DNA of 43,353 nucleotides from an uncultured Saprospirales bacterium (GTDB lineage: Bacteria; Bacteroidota; Bacteroidia; Chitinophagales; JADIYW01): positions 1 through 43,353 of the forward strand of contig CALLKF010000215.1 of the NCBI GenBank assembly GCA_938008535.1. The letters are read 5' to 3'. Under the pieces are notes generated by a model. It did not search any database and was not told the DNA's origin. It saw only the letters and a program-made list of their open reading frames with translations. A program made the translations under genes and the position numbers. Below are positions 1 through 7,645 of this stretch, piece after piece. The first letter of the stretch is position 1. Each line of letters begins with the position of its first letter.

Positions 1-92
1 TAATAACATTCCAAATGCTGTAAAAAAACTTTAGTATGGTTAGTAGGAGTTTCATTCAATAAATTTATAAAAAATAAACTGTATAACAAAAA

Positions 93-116
93 AGAGGTTC
101 GCGAAAGCGAACCTCT
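93..116 (-). terminator. Rho-independent terminator after the 138-1052 gene
   Basis: A perfect 10-bp stem (93-102 with 107-116) closes a GAAA loop. Read on the minus strand, the hairpin is followed by TTTTTGTT. It sits 22 bp beyond the stop codon of the minus-strand gene ending at 138, so it most likely ends that transcript. Confidence 0.85.
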
Positions 117-137
117 GATATATAGAATTTCCACAAC

Positions 138-1052
138 TTAAACCATCAGTTCAAGCGAGATGTCGAGGTTGGTATCTTCGCCTTTCAACACTACCACATC
201 GTCCTGCTCAAATTCAGTATAATCAGCCATCGTTACACGGATCGAATAAGTACCAGGAGCAATATCAATAGAAAACTCACCTGTACCGTTAGTCGAACCT
301 ATCAATTCGCTGCCTTCAATTTCCACCAAAGCATTGGCAATAACCAAACCTGTTGCCGAATCTTTCACCACACCTTTTATAGTTCCAAAATTCGAAGGTC
401 TTGTACCGCGCAGGTCATAAATATTTCTTGCGTTGTTATAGCGTCTAAAAAATCTCGGTTCACTTTCTTCAAACACCTGCACCATATCATCCATCCGGAA
501 GCGCAATATATCGTTCGCCTCAGCTATCAGCGAATCCAGTTCAGCCGAAGCATCTTGTCGTTTGGCAACCGCCACTGTCGGCTTAGGCACAAACTGTTTA
601 TACTTGCCAAAAGTATCACTTAGTTGAGTCAGTGTATCTTCCACGATGCCATAATCAGCCAGCACAGTCAGGTGAGTAGTCGCACGGTCAATAATAACAT
701 CTATAATAGGTTTTAGATCTTCATCACGCATTTTTACCAGCACCGACGGTGTATAATCTACCTCACTTCTCAACGTGTTGTCTGTATGTTCGTAAGCATA
801 CGCTCTTACCACTCTTGCAATTCTGCCTGCACGTTTAGAAAGCAATTCCTTAAAAGCGTTTTTGTCCATCGCCACACCATCAATTCTAATTACCTGTTCA
901 GGTGTCACGTTGTTAATGGCGTCCCAAATGGTTTTAAATTCAGTATAAGCAGCCAATAACGCAGGCACACTGTTTATGATAGCAATATCTAATGTGCAAA
1001 TAGCTATCAATACATCAAACATCGATAGCTTATTCTCTTGTTTGTAATTCAT
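138..1052 (-). CDS. Cytoplasmic-looking protein with C-terminal carboxypeptidase-regulatory-like domain
   Basis: A 304-residue protein of unknown function. Residues 1-215 look mainly alpha-helical and polar, with no convincing signal peptide (the stretch around residues 12-35 is only mildly hydrophobic). Residues 222-304 form a carboxypeptidase-regulatory-like beta-sandwich, recognisable from GTIKGVVKDSATG, the IEGSELIGSTNGTGEF turn, and the APGTYSIRV strand. In Bacteroidota this domain is usually found on secreted or TonB-linked proteins, so its use here without a visible export signal is odd. The start is the ATG at 1050-1052. A TAnnTTTG promoter lies about 40 bp upstream and a terminator lies just downstream, so the gene is probably monocistronic. 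The domain call is fairly sure; the role is unknown. Confidence 0.85.
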   Translation of the reverse strand: MNYKQENKLSMFDVLIAICTLDIAIINSVPALLAAYTEFKTIWDAINNVTPEQVIRIDGVAMDKNAFKELLSKRAGRIARVVRAYAYEHTDNTLRSEVDYTPSVLVKMRDEDLKPIIDVIIDRATTHLTVLADYGIVEDTLTQLSDTFGKYKQFVPKPTVAVAKRQDASAELDSLIAEANDILRFRMDDMVQVFEESEPRFFRRYNNARNIYDLRGTRPSNFGTIKGVVKDSATGLVIANALVEIEGSELIGSTNGTGEFSIDIAPGTYSIRVTMADYTEFEQDDVVVLKGEDTNLDISLELMV

Positions 1053-1088
1053 AATTTTGGTTTTTTAAGTGAAAAATTAATTATACGT

Positions 1089-1122
1089 CAAAAATATTTC
1101 ACACTTTTCATTTCCACCAAAA
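1089..1122 (-). promoter_or_regulatory. Bacteroidota-type promoter for the 138-1052 gene
   Basis: Read on the minus strand, TTTTG (1122-1118) is followed after 21 bp by TATTTTTG (1096-1089), which fits the Bacteroidota -33 TTTG / -7 TAnnTTTG pattern. The spacing is at the long end, so the -33 assignment is less certain than the -7. Confidence 0.45.
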
Positions 1123-1126
1123 CAAA

Positions 1127-1159
1127 TGAGTAAACGGTCGTTTTATTGAGTAAACGGTC
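1127..1159. repeat. Pair of 13-bp direct repeats, possible operator
   Basis: TGAGTAAACGGTC occurs exactly at 1127-1139 and 1147-1159, a 20-bp centre spacing (about two helical turns). The pair lies just upstream of the putative -33 box of the minus-strand gene, where an activator or repressor could bind. No regulator for it is identifiable. Confidence 0.5.
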
Positions 1160-1215
1160 AATATGTTAATAAATATTACGTATTGGAGTTAGTAAATGAT
1201 AATATGAGCAAGAAG

Positions 1216-2826
1216 TTATAATATTTTTATATCATCTAAAGAAATACCAAATTGCATTTTAAAATTTTCTTTTACAATAGGAATAAATTCTTTCTCTCTT
1301 TCATTTACAATCCATTTATAATTAAACTTGAATTCTCCTTCTTTATCCACCCATTGTAGAATAAGGTCATAAAGCAAATTGAAATTATAAAAATTATTAA
1401 ATGATTCTATAATATTCTCATCTTTGCGACCTTCAAAAAGTACTGGTTTAATTTCGCCATCATAGTCATCTGTAAATAAAGCATGATGTTTTTTAAAAAG
1501 TGAATCAACAATTTCAAATTCTACATTAGAATTTGTTGAAATACTGTGAAACCCAATCCAACAAAATACGTTAGGGTAATTATATTTATCTTCTTGAAAT
1601 CTAAAATATTTTGAAAACATGAGACGAATTGGTAGATTTTCGTTTATGAATTTCAAATCTATTTCTTCATTCAGTATTTGTGCTACATATTTTTCATTTT
1701 GCCACTTTAAGACCTCAAGTATGCTCTCATATGAACATTTACACCCAATACTTTCAGATAATTCTTTGCTTAATATGATGTATTCTTCTTTTGAATATAA
1801 ATTTATTTTTTTAAGATATTCAGCAGTATTTTTTTGAATGCTAATGCATAAAAAATAGAATCGAATTCCAGGGTCATTTTTTTTGATGAAATTTTCATAA
1901 TCATAAATATCTAATGGAAATCCATTATTTGGATTTATCGAAATATCACAAATTATCAGAAAAAGCCCAACTATTGGGTCTAATACATTGCTTGGCTTTT
2001 TATAACCTGTAATGCTTAAAAAAATTTCAAAAGCCTCGATATATATTCCATGAAGTAGTCCAATGTTTTCAAAATCTGCATAAGTCAAATCTGGGGAATA
2101 ACGGGTTAAATATTGTATTTGATTAAATACTGCTTGACCTTCATAAATTGCTTTAATTCCTAATGGTGATATATGCATTGAAGAATCTGTAACAAATCCA
2201 TCTATATTTCTTTCTGTTAAAAGTTTAAAATAAGGTGGCCAATTATCAATATTTGGCAAGAATCGTCTTTCTCGATCTATTGATCCTGCAATACTATTAA
2301 TTGTTGAAGTCCAAAAAATAAAATAGCAGTGCCCGACATTAATAAAGAATTTTCTGTCTTTTATAATCTCTGTAATATTTTTGTTATCCAATGCAAATAT
2401 TTTTGCATATTCAAGATCATGATAATTATTTAAAATGATATTTATATCTGCAATGTCTGATTTTCCATTTTTATCATAATAATCCTTATCATATTTAGTT
2501 ATAGGCTTATAAGTTAATCCTAGAGATATAATATTCTTCAAGTTATCAAAAGTTTTGTGAGCAAATGCAGGATAAGCCAAACTAAACAAAAAACCAAAGT
2601 TAGAACCAACATGTTGCCACCAATGGATATTCTCATGTAAACTTGTTGAACTCGCTTGTATTTTTACAAAATCCATTTCATCATCATTCAATGCTTTTCT
2701 TACATCATCTCTAAGTCTTAATACAAACTCCATTGTATTGTAAGAACCACTTGCTGCTGTTCCATTCAATGCAGAATTATTATCAAATTCTTCTTGTGTA
2801 AATAATAAATGTCGAGATAATATCAT
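1216..2826 (-). CDS. Unknown protein with HExxH motif (putative metalloprotein)
   Basis: A 536-residue protein I do not recognise as a named family. It has no signal peptide or clear membrane segment. Residues 62-72 read SLHENIHWWQH, an HExxH zinc-binding motif (H64, E65, H68) in a helix-like context, and residues 227-233 read IYEGQAV, where E229 could be the third ligand of a gluzincin-type site. The rest is rich in Asn, Ile, Lys and Tyr, and the gene is visibly more AT-rich than the gene to its left. It is bordered on both sides by repeat-bearing intergenic DNA, which suggests an acquired gene. Peptidase activity is inference from the motif only; the spacing between the HExxH and the Glu is unusually long (about 160 residues). 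Confidence 0.8.
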   Translation of the reverse strand: MILSRHLLFTQEEFDNNSALNGTAASGSYNTMEFVLRLRDDVRKALNDDEMDFVKIQASSTSLHENIHWWQHVGSNFGFLFSLAYPAFAHKTFDNLKNIISLGLTYKPITKYDKDYYDKNGKSDIADINIILNNYHDLEYAKIFALDNKNITEIIKDRKFFINVGHCYFIFWTSTINSIAGSIDRERRFLPNIDNWPPYFKLLTERNIDGFVTDSSMHISPLGIKAIYEGQAVFNQIQYLTRYSPDLTYADFENIGLLHGIYIEAFEIFLSITGYKKPSNVLDPIVGLFLIICDISINPNNGFPLDIYDYENFIKKNDPGIRFYFLCISIQKNTAEYLKKINLYSKEEYIILSKELSESIGCKCSYESILEVLKWQNEKYVAQILNEEIDLKFINENLPIRLMFSKYFRFQEDKYNYPNVFCWIGFHSISTNSNVEFEIVDSLFKKHHALFTDDYDGEIKPVLFEGRKDENIIESFNNFYNFNLLYDLILQWVDKEGEFKFNYKWIVNEREKEFIPIVKENFKMQFGISLDDIKIL

Positions 2827-2860
2827 GTTAAGATTTGTTTCTTCAAATATAAATAAAAAT

Positions 2861-3006
2861 CTCCTCGCCGTCGTTGGTGTTCTTCACCAACGAACTTCTG
2901 ACCGAAATTAAGCACAAACCATCATAGTTCACACAAAATTGCGTCTTGTCGAATCCACCCTCTCCGTTTGGAGAGGACAGTCGAGCGTAGATCGGCAGGG
3001 TGAGGT
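2861..3006. repeat. Intergenic palindromic element
   Basis: Two strong hairpins lie close together: a 9-bp stem at 2871-2879/2885-2893 with a 5-nt loop, and a 7-bp stem CCTCTCC/GGAGAGG at 2959-2965/2970-2976 with a GTTT loop. The short open frame through it looks like a by-product of the palindromes, not a gene. The motif GGCGAGGAG on the minus strand here (about 2869-2861) recurs on the plus strand near 26084-26092, suggesting a dispersed intergenic element. Together with the following array this explains much of the gene-free 2827-3551 stretch. Confidence 0.6.
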
Positions 3007-3093
3007 CATTAAAAATCATCAAAAACCACGTCACAAATCAAATCGTTAATTTTATAATGAATTTTTGCATAAAACACTGAAAATCAATTATCG

Positions 3094-3332
3094 CGGACGA
3101 TTCTGCCAGTAGTGCGGACGCTTTTGGAAATAGTGCGGACGTTTTTGGAAGCTCTGCGGACGCTTTTGCAAGTAATGCGGAAGCTTTTGGAAGTCGTGCG
3201 GAGAATTCTGCAAGTAGTTCTGTCAGTTTTGCAAGTCGTGCGGATGCTTTTGGAAGTAATGCGGAGCTTTTTGCAAGTACTGCGGACGCCTCTGCAAACA
3301 GTCGCGTCGTTTCTGCCAGTAGTGCGGAAGCC
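3094..3332. repeat. 21-bp tandem array A (11 units plus a partial)
   Basis: Eleven consecutive units of exactly 21 bp run from 3094 to 3324, followed by an 8-bp partial unit. A typical unit begins cggacgcttttggaagta. Units differ by several substitutions but contain no insertions or deletions. All three frames on one strand or the other stay open through the array, as expected for a 21-bp period without stop codons, so the resulting open frames (Ala/Leu-rich heptads in one) are not by themselves evidence of a gene. It lies between the palindromic element and the thrA promoter. Confidence 0.9.
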
Positions 3333-3477
3333 AAAAATAGCCGTTTTTTGCGTCACAAAACCAATGAAAATCCATGAAATTTCTCACGCAATAGCAACAG
3401 ACATCATAGCGTTTAACATTTAATATCTACTTAACGTCAATAACATGCTATAATTCAAGTTTATATAGTCAAATTCT

Positions 3478-3485
3478 TATTTTTG
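3478..3485 (+). promoter_or_regulatory. Putative -7 element of the thrA promoter
   Basis: TATTTTTG matches TAnnTTTG and would place the transcript start near 3492, about 60 nt before the thrA ATG. I see no clear -33 TTG at the right distance. Confidence 0.4.
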
Positions 3486-3512
3486 CTGAGATAGGATTTG
3501 TCATAACACAAT

Positions 3513-3554
3513 ATAAATCCTAATTCATAAATCTTAATTCATAAATCGTAAATG
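3513..3554 (+). repeat. 7-bp periodic repeat running into the thrA start codon
   Basis: Six consecutive heptamers (ataaatc, ctaattc, ataaatc, ttaattc, ataaatc, gtaaatg) fill 3513-3554; the last contains the ATG of thrA. The larger unit is 14 bp (2.5 copies). No purine-rich ribosome binding site is visible between the repeat and the ATG. Confidence 0.8.
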
Positions 3555-6017
3555 AAAGTATTAAAATTTGGCGGCTCGTCCGTTGGTTCAATTGAAAATA
3601 TACATCGCATTATCTGCATTGTAAGAAGTGAAATCGAACAAGGAAATGAAGTCGTATTAGTATGTTCAGCTTTTTCTAAAGTAACTGATCAATTGATCAA
3701 CGCTGGTAAATTAGCAGAAAAAAAAGATAACACTACTTATTTAGAAATCTTTGAAAGTTTCAAAGAACGCCATCGCGCAGCCATCGATGCACTCGTTACC
3801 AAAAAAGAAATTTTTGATGTAATGATGGAAGAGTTTGACGAAAGCATGGTTCGTGTGGAAGATATTTTGAAAGGTATTAATTTATTAGGTGAATTATCTG
3901 AAAAGACATTAGCGCAACTGGTTTCATTTGGCGAACGTTTTTCATCATTCATCGTTGCTGGTGCCTTGCGCAATGCAGATTTGAATGGAATTTATGTCAA
4001 TGCAACAAAGTTAGTTAGAACCGATTCCAACTATCTTTCAGCAAAAGTAAATTTTGATAAAACCAACAAGAATATTCTCGATTTTTTTGAAGCAGTTAAT
4101 GGTGTTGCATGTGTAACTGGTTTCATTGGAATCGATGACAACAACAACGTCACCACACTAGGTCGCGGTGGCTCTGATTATACGGCAGCCATTTTTGGTG
4201 CTGCTTTAAAAGCAGATATCATTGAAATCTGGACAGATGTGGATGGTGTGTTGACTGCAGATCCAAGACGTGTGGAGCAAGCATTCACCGTTCCAACTTT
4301 GTCGTACAAAGAAGCCATGGAACTATCACACTTTGGCGCAAAAGTAATCTATCCACCAACTATACAACCTGCGTATATCAAAAATATTCCGTTGGTGATT
4401 AAGAATACTTTTAATCCATCGCATCCAGGAACTTATATTTCAAAAGATGCAGGAAAATCGAATAATGCTATCAAAGGCATTTCTTCTATTTCTGATATTA
4501 CTGTGCTTAGAATGGAAGGTACAGGCATGGTTGGCGTGGTTGGTATTGCATCGCGTTTGTTTGGCACCTTGTCGCGTTCGGCTATCAATATTATTTTCCT
4601 CACACAAGGTTCTTCTGAACATTCTATTTGTTTTGGTATTGTACCAGGCGATGTGAAAAAAGCACAAAAAGCAGTTGAAGAAGAGTTTCGTTTTGAAATT
4701 CAAAATCGACAAATTGCACCTTTGGTGATTGAAACGAATAATTCTATCATTGCAGTAATAGGTGAGAACATGTCAAACGTTCCTGGTGTTTCAGCAAAAA
4801 TGTTTAAAGCACTTGGTAACAACGGTATCAACGTAAAAGCTATTGCGCAAGGTTCTTCAGAATTAAATATTACTGCTGTTATTGATAGATATAATGAAGC
4901 AAAAGCGTTGAATGCATTGCACGAAATCTTCTTTGAAAACGATGTACACTCTATCAATGTATTTTTGGTTGGACCAACTGGTTTAATTGGCAAAACGTTA
5001 CTGAATCAAATTCAAAATCAGTACGATTATTTAAAGAAAGAAAAGTCTATTCAGATAAATGTTACAGGTATCATCAATTCTAAAAAAATGTTGATTGATA
5101 GCAACGGAATTGATGTTGCTAACTGGCAAACTGTATTAGATGAAAAAGGTGATGAGTCAAATTTGGTTTCTTTTACGAATAAAATGATTGATTTAAATTT
5201 TGCAAATGCAGTGTTTGTAGATTGTTCGGCAAGTAAACATGTTGTAGAATTTTATGAACGCATTTTAAAGAAAAGTGTCAATATCGTTACACCAAATAAA
5301 ATTGCAAATACACTAAGTCAAGATAAGTATATTTTGCTGCGTGAATTAGCAAAAAAATCGAATGCACATTTTATGTACGAAACCAATGTTGGCGCAGGTT
5401 TGCCAATAATTGGTGTGTTGCAATCGTTGATGAATTCTGGTGATAAAATATTAAAAATTGAAGCTGTTTTGTCAGGAACTTTATCGTTCATTTTTAATAC
5501 TTACAAAGGTGATTTAAAATTCTCTGATGTGGTATTAGATGCAAAAGCAAAAGGATTTACAGAACCGGATCCGCGCGATGATTTATCTGGTTTAGATGTA
5601 GCACGCAAAGCATTAATTCTTTCTCGTGATAGTGGTGCAAAAATGGAATTAGAAGAAATTCATGTAGAAAATTTAGTACCTGAAAATTTACGAGAACTCG
5701 ATGTGAAATCCTTCTTAGAAAGATTACCAGAAGTAGATGCACCGTACGAACAATTAAAAAAAGATGCAGAAGAAAACGGAAATGTAATGCGTTATATGGC
5801 TGTGATTGAAGATGGAAAAGTGCAGATTGCATTAAAGCAAGTTGATACACAACATCCATTTTATAATTTAAGTGGCAGCGATAATATGATCGTGTTTACA
5901 ACAGCGCGTTACAAAAATAATCCGTTGGTAATTAAAGGACCTGGCGCAGGCGCAGAAGTAACAGCAGCAGGTGTTTTCGCTGAAATTATTACAATTGGAA
6001 ATTATTTAGCAAATTAA
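3552..6017 (+). CDS. thrA: Bifunctional aspartate kinase / homoserine dehydrogenase
   Basis: This 821-residue fusion catalyses the first and third steps from aspartate to homoserine, feeding threonine and methionine synthesis in the cytoplasm. Residues 1-300 are the aspartokinase (KFGGSSVGS at 5-13, the TLGRGGSDYTAA nucleotide/substrate motif near residue 200). Residues about 315-465 hold two ACT domains (around MEGTGMVGVVG and GENMSNVPGVSA), normally the site of threonine feedback. Residues about 470-821 are the homoserine dehydrogenase, with GPTGLIGKTLL at the NAD(P)-binding turn, VTPNKIANT and YETNVGAGLPIIG. The length equals E. coli ThrA (about 820). It is followed 75 bp later by thrB, so the two are likely cotranscribed; thrC is not in the window. 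The start is the ATG that ends the heptamer repeat. Confidence 0.97.
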   Translation: MKVLKFGGSSVGSIENIHRIICIVRSEIEQGNEVVLVCSAFSKVTDQLINAGKLAEKKDNTTYLEIFESFKERHRAAIDALVTKKEIFDVMMEEFDESMVRVEDILKGINLLGELSEKTLAQLVSFGERFSSFIVAGALRNADLNGIYVNATKLVRTDSNYLSAKVNFDKTNKNILDFFEAVNGVACVTGFIGIDDNNNVTTLGRGGSDYTAAIFGAALKADIIEIWTDVDGVLTADPRRVEQAFTVPTLSYKEAMELSHFGAKVIYPPTIQPAYIKNIPLVIKNTFNPSHPGTYISKDAGKSNNAIKGISSISDITVLRMEGTGMVGVVGIASRLFGTLSRSAINIIFLTQGSSEHSICFGIVPGDVKKAQKAVEEEFRFEIQNRQIAPLVIETNNSIIAVIGENMSNVPGVSAKMFKALGNNGINVKAIAQGSSELNITAVIDRYNEAKALNALHEIFFENDVHSINVFLVGPTGLIGKTLLNQIQNQYDYLKKEKSIQINVTGIINSKKMLIDSNGIDVANWQTVLDEKGDESNLVSFTNKMIDLNFANAVFVDCSASKHVVEFYERILKKSVNIVTPNKIANTLSQDKYILLRELAKKSNAHFMYETNVGAGLPIIGVLQSLMNSGDKILKIEAVLSGTLSFIFNTYKGDLKFSDVVLDAKAKGFTEPDPRDDLSGLDVARKALILSRDSGAKMELEEIHVENLVPENLRELDVKSFLERLPEVDAPYEQLKKDAEENGNVMRYMAVIEDGKVQIALKQVDTQHPFYNLSGSDNMIVFTTARYKNNPLVIKGPGAGAEVTAAGVFAEIITIGNYLAN

Positions 6018-6060
6018 AAGACTAATAGATTTTAGAAATGAGAGATGAGAAATCATTGTC

Positions 6061-6095
6061 TCAAATCTCAAATCTCAAATCTCAAATCTCACATG
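6061..6095 (+). repeat. 7-bp tandem repeat abutting the thrB start codon
   Basis: Four perfect copies of tcaaatc (6061-6088) are followed by tcacatg, whose last three bases are the thrB ATG (6093-6095). There is no Shine-Dalgarno-like sequence in the repeat. A change in copy number would alter the leader and the frame of the upstream ATG at 6045, but not the coding sequence proper. Confidence 0.85.
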
Positions 6096-7040
6096 AAAAT
6101 AGGAAACAGAATCAAAGTCTTCGCACCAGCAACCGTAGCTAATGTAGCTTGTGGATTTGATGTATTAGGTTTTGCGATCGACAAACCTGGCGATGAACTC
6201 ATTATGGAAATCACAGATGAAAAAGGTGTCGTGATTGTAGATATTGAAGGTGATGGTGGTGTGTTGCCGCGCGATGCAAAAAAGAATTCAGCAACAGTAG
6301 CGATTCAAGATTATCTGAATTATATAAATGCAGATTTTGGTTGCAAAATTTGGTTAAAAAAAATGATGCCAAGTGGTAGCGGTTTAGGTAGTTCTGCAGC
6401 CAGTGCAGTAGCTGGTGTGTTTGCCATTAATATGTTATGCAACGAGCAATTAACGAAAGAAGAAATGTTGCCGTTTTTATTAAACGCAGAAAAAGCTGCT
6501 TGCGATGCAGCGATTGCAGACAATGTAGCTGCGAGTTTGTTCGGTGGTTTTATTTTAGTAAGAAGTTACGAGCCATTAGACATTTTACAAATTCCGGTTC
6601 CTGAAGATTTGTGGTGCGCAGTCATCAATCCACATGTGATTGTTTTAACAAAAGATGCGCGCGAAATATTACCAAAAGAAATTCCGTTAGCACATTCACT
6701 TCGACAATCTGCAAACGTTGGTGGTATTATGGTTGGTTTGCTGCGAGGCGATTATGATTTAATTGGCAGAAGCTTGGTTGATTATATTGCAGAACCATAT
6801 AGAAGTAAACTCATTCCTGGTTTTTATGAAATGAAACAAGCAGCAAAAGATGCAGGCGCACTTGGTGGTAGTATCAGTGGTTCTGGACCAAGTGTTTTCG
6901 CCTTATGTCATGGAAAAGAAAATGCTTACAAAGCTGGCGATGCCATGAAACAAGTGATGAACTCCATGAATATTGGTGCTGATGTGTATGTAAGTAAAGT
7001 CAATAACCAAGGACCAAAAGTGTTGCCATTTGGCGAATAG
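6093..7040 (+). CDS. thrB: Homoserine kinase
   Basis: A 315-residue GHMP-family kinase that phosphorylates homoserine with ATP on the route to threonine. The ATP-binding glycine/serine loop is PSGSGLGSSAASAVAG (about residues 92-107 from this start), the N-terminal VFAPATVANVACGFDVLG is typical of ThrB, and the C-terminal LGGSISGSGPSVFAL motif is present. I chose the ATG at 6093 rather than the in-frame ATG at 6045 because family members begin around KIKVFAPATVAN and the extra 16 residues are encoded by the 7-bp repeat. It lies 75 bp after thrA and likely shares its transcript. It ends 3 bp from the convergent 7044-7634 gene. Confidence 0.96.
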   Translation: MKIGNRIKVFAPATVANVACGFDVLGFAIDKPGDELIMEITDEKGVVIVDIEGDGGVLPRDAKKNSATVAIQDYLNYINADFGCKIWLKKMMPSGSGLGSSAASAVAGVFAINMLCNEQLTKEEMLPFLLNAEKAACDAAIADNVAASLFGGFILVRSYEPLDILQIPVPEDLWCAVINPHVIVLTKDAREILPKEIPLAHSLRQSANVGGIMVGLLRGDYDLIGRSLVDYIAEPYRSKLIPGFYEMKQAAKDAGALGGSISGSGPSVFALCHGKENAYKAGDAMKQVMNSMNIGADVYVSKVNNQGPKVLPFGE

Positions 7041-7043
7041 ATA

Positions 7044-7634
7044 TTACCAGATTTTCCACCAAGGTTTTTCTTTTACAACAATTTCTGGTTCTAAATTATT
7101 TAAATAATTTTCCATATTGATTTCTCTGTTGGAAAATTGAAATACCATTTTTTTAAAGCAATCTGTGATGTCAAAATAAATATTTTTTCCGCTTGCTGTG
7201 GTTATACAATCGTATGATTTTTCTTCGTCGTTTATTAATGCCTGGCTCGCAAACACTTCTTCTAAGAACGTTAGAAAATCTCTTTCATCATCTATTCTTG
7301 TTACTAAATAAGGTTTTTCTAAAGTGCCATTTCCAGTTAATTGAATGCCTTCTAAAATAGTTTGTCCAATGGTTGATTCAATTTCTGCGCCTTTTTCATC
7401 ATTCAGTTTTCTGTATGCAAAACTTTTATACATGTGCGCTCGTGGACTCAGAATAATATTTACACTTGCATATTGAGCAACTTCTCTAAAATTATTTTGC
7501 AGTAATAAATTGTTGATGTTTTTAATATCGTCAGAATATGGTTCGTATTCATCATGATTAATTATAATTGAACGCAGTTCTATAAAAGATTCTTTAGTTG
7601 GTTTTTGTAAGAAATTGATGAACTGTTCTTTCAT
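7044..7634 (-). CDS. DUF4919-like protein of unknown function
   Basis: A 196-residue protein without signal peptide or membrane segment. The N-terminal 80 residues look helical and the C-terminal half contains TGNGTLEKPYLVTRIDDE and GKNIYFDITDCF, which resemble the 'gdGk.. .Pf.V...eEY' and 'YFdi' features of the Bacteroidota DUF4919 family; this assignment is tentative. It ends in the tryptophan-rich KPWWKIW. The acyl-CoA dehydrogenase gene lies 11 bp upstream on the same strand, so the two are probably cotranscribed, and the gene is convergent with thrB. Confidence 0.8.
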   Translation of the reverse strand: MKEQFINFLQKPTKESFIELRSIIINHDEYEPYSDDIKNINNLLLQNNFREVAQYASVNIILSPRAHMYKSFAYRKLNDEKGAEIESTIGQTILEGIQLTGNGTLEKPYLVTRIDDERDFLTFLEEVFASQALINDEEKSYDCITTASGKNIYFDITDCFKKMVFQFSNREINMENYLNNLEPEIVVKEKPWWKIW

Positions 7635-7645
7635 GTGTTTTGTAA

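Noticed and set aside
2843..3034. 63-codon minus-strand frame
   Set aside because: It is made of the palindromic element and has no gene-like features.
3094..3332. CRISPR array
   Set aside because: All three 21-bp arrays lack unique spacers between the units and no cas genes are nearby.
3038..3423. Three overlapping frames over array A, both strands
   Set aside because: A 21-bp period without stops keeps several frames open; none shows family resemblance, so I treat them as repeat by-products.
6045..6092. Upstream thrB start at 6045
   Set aside because: The extra 16 residues are coded by the 7-bp repeat and do not match homoserine kinase N-termini.
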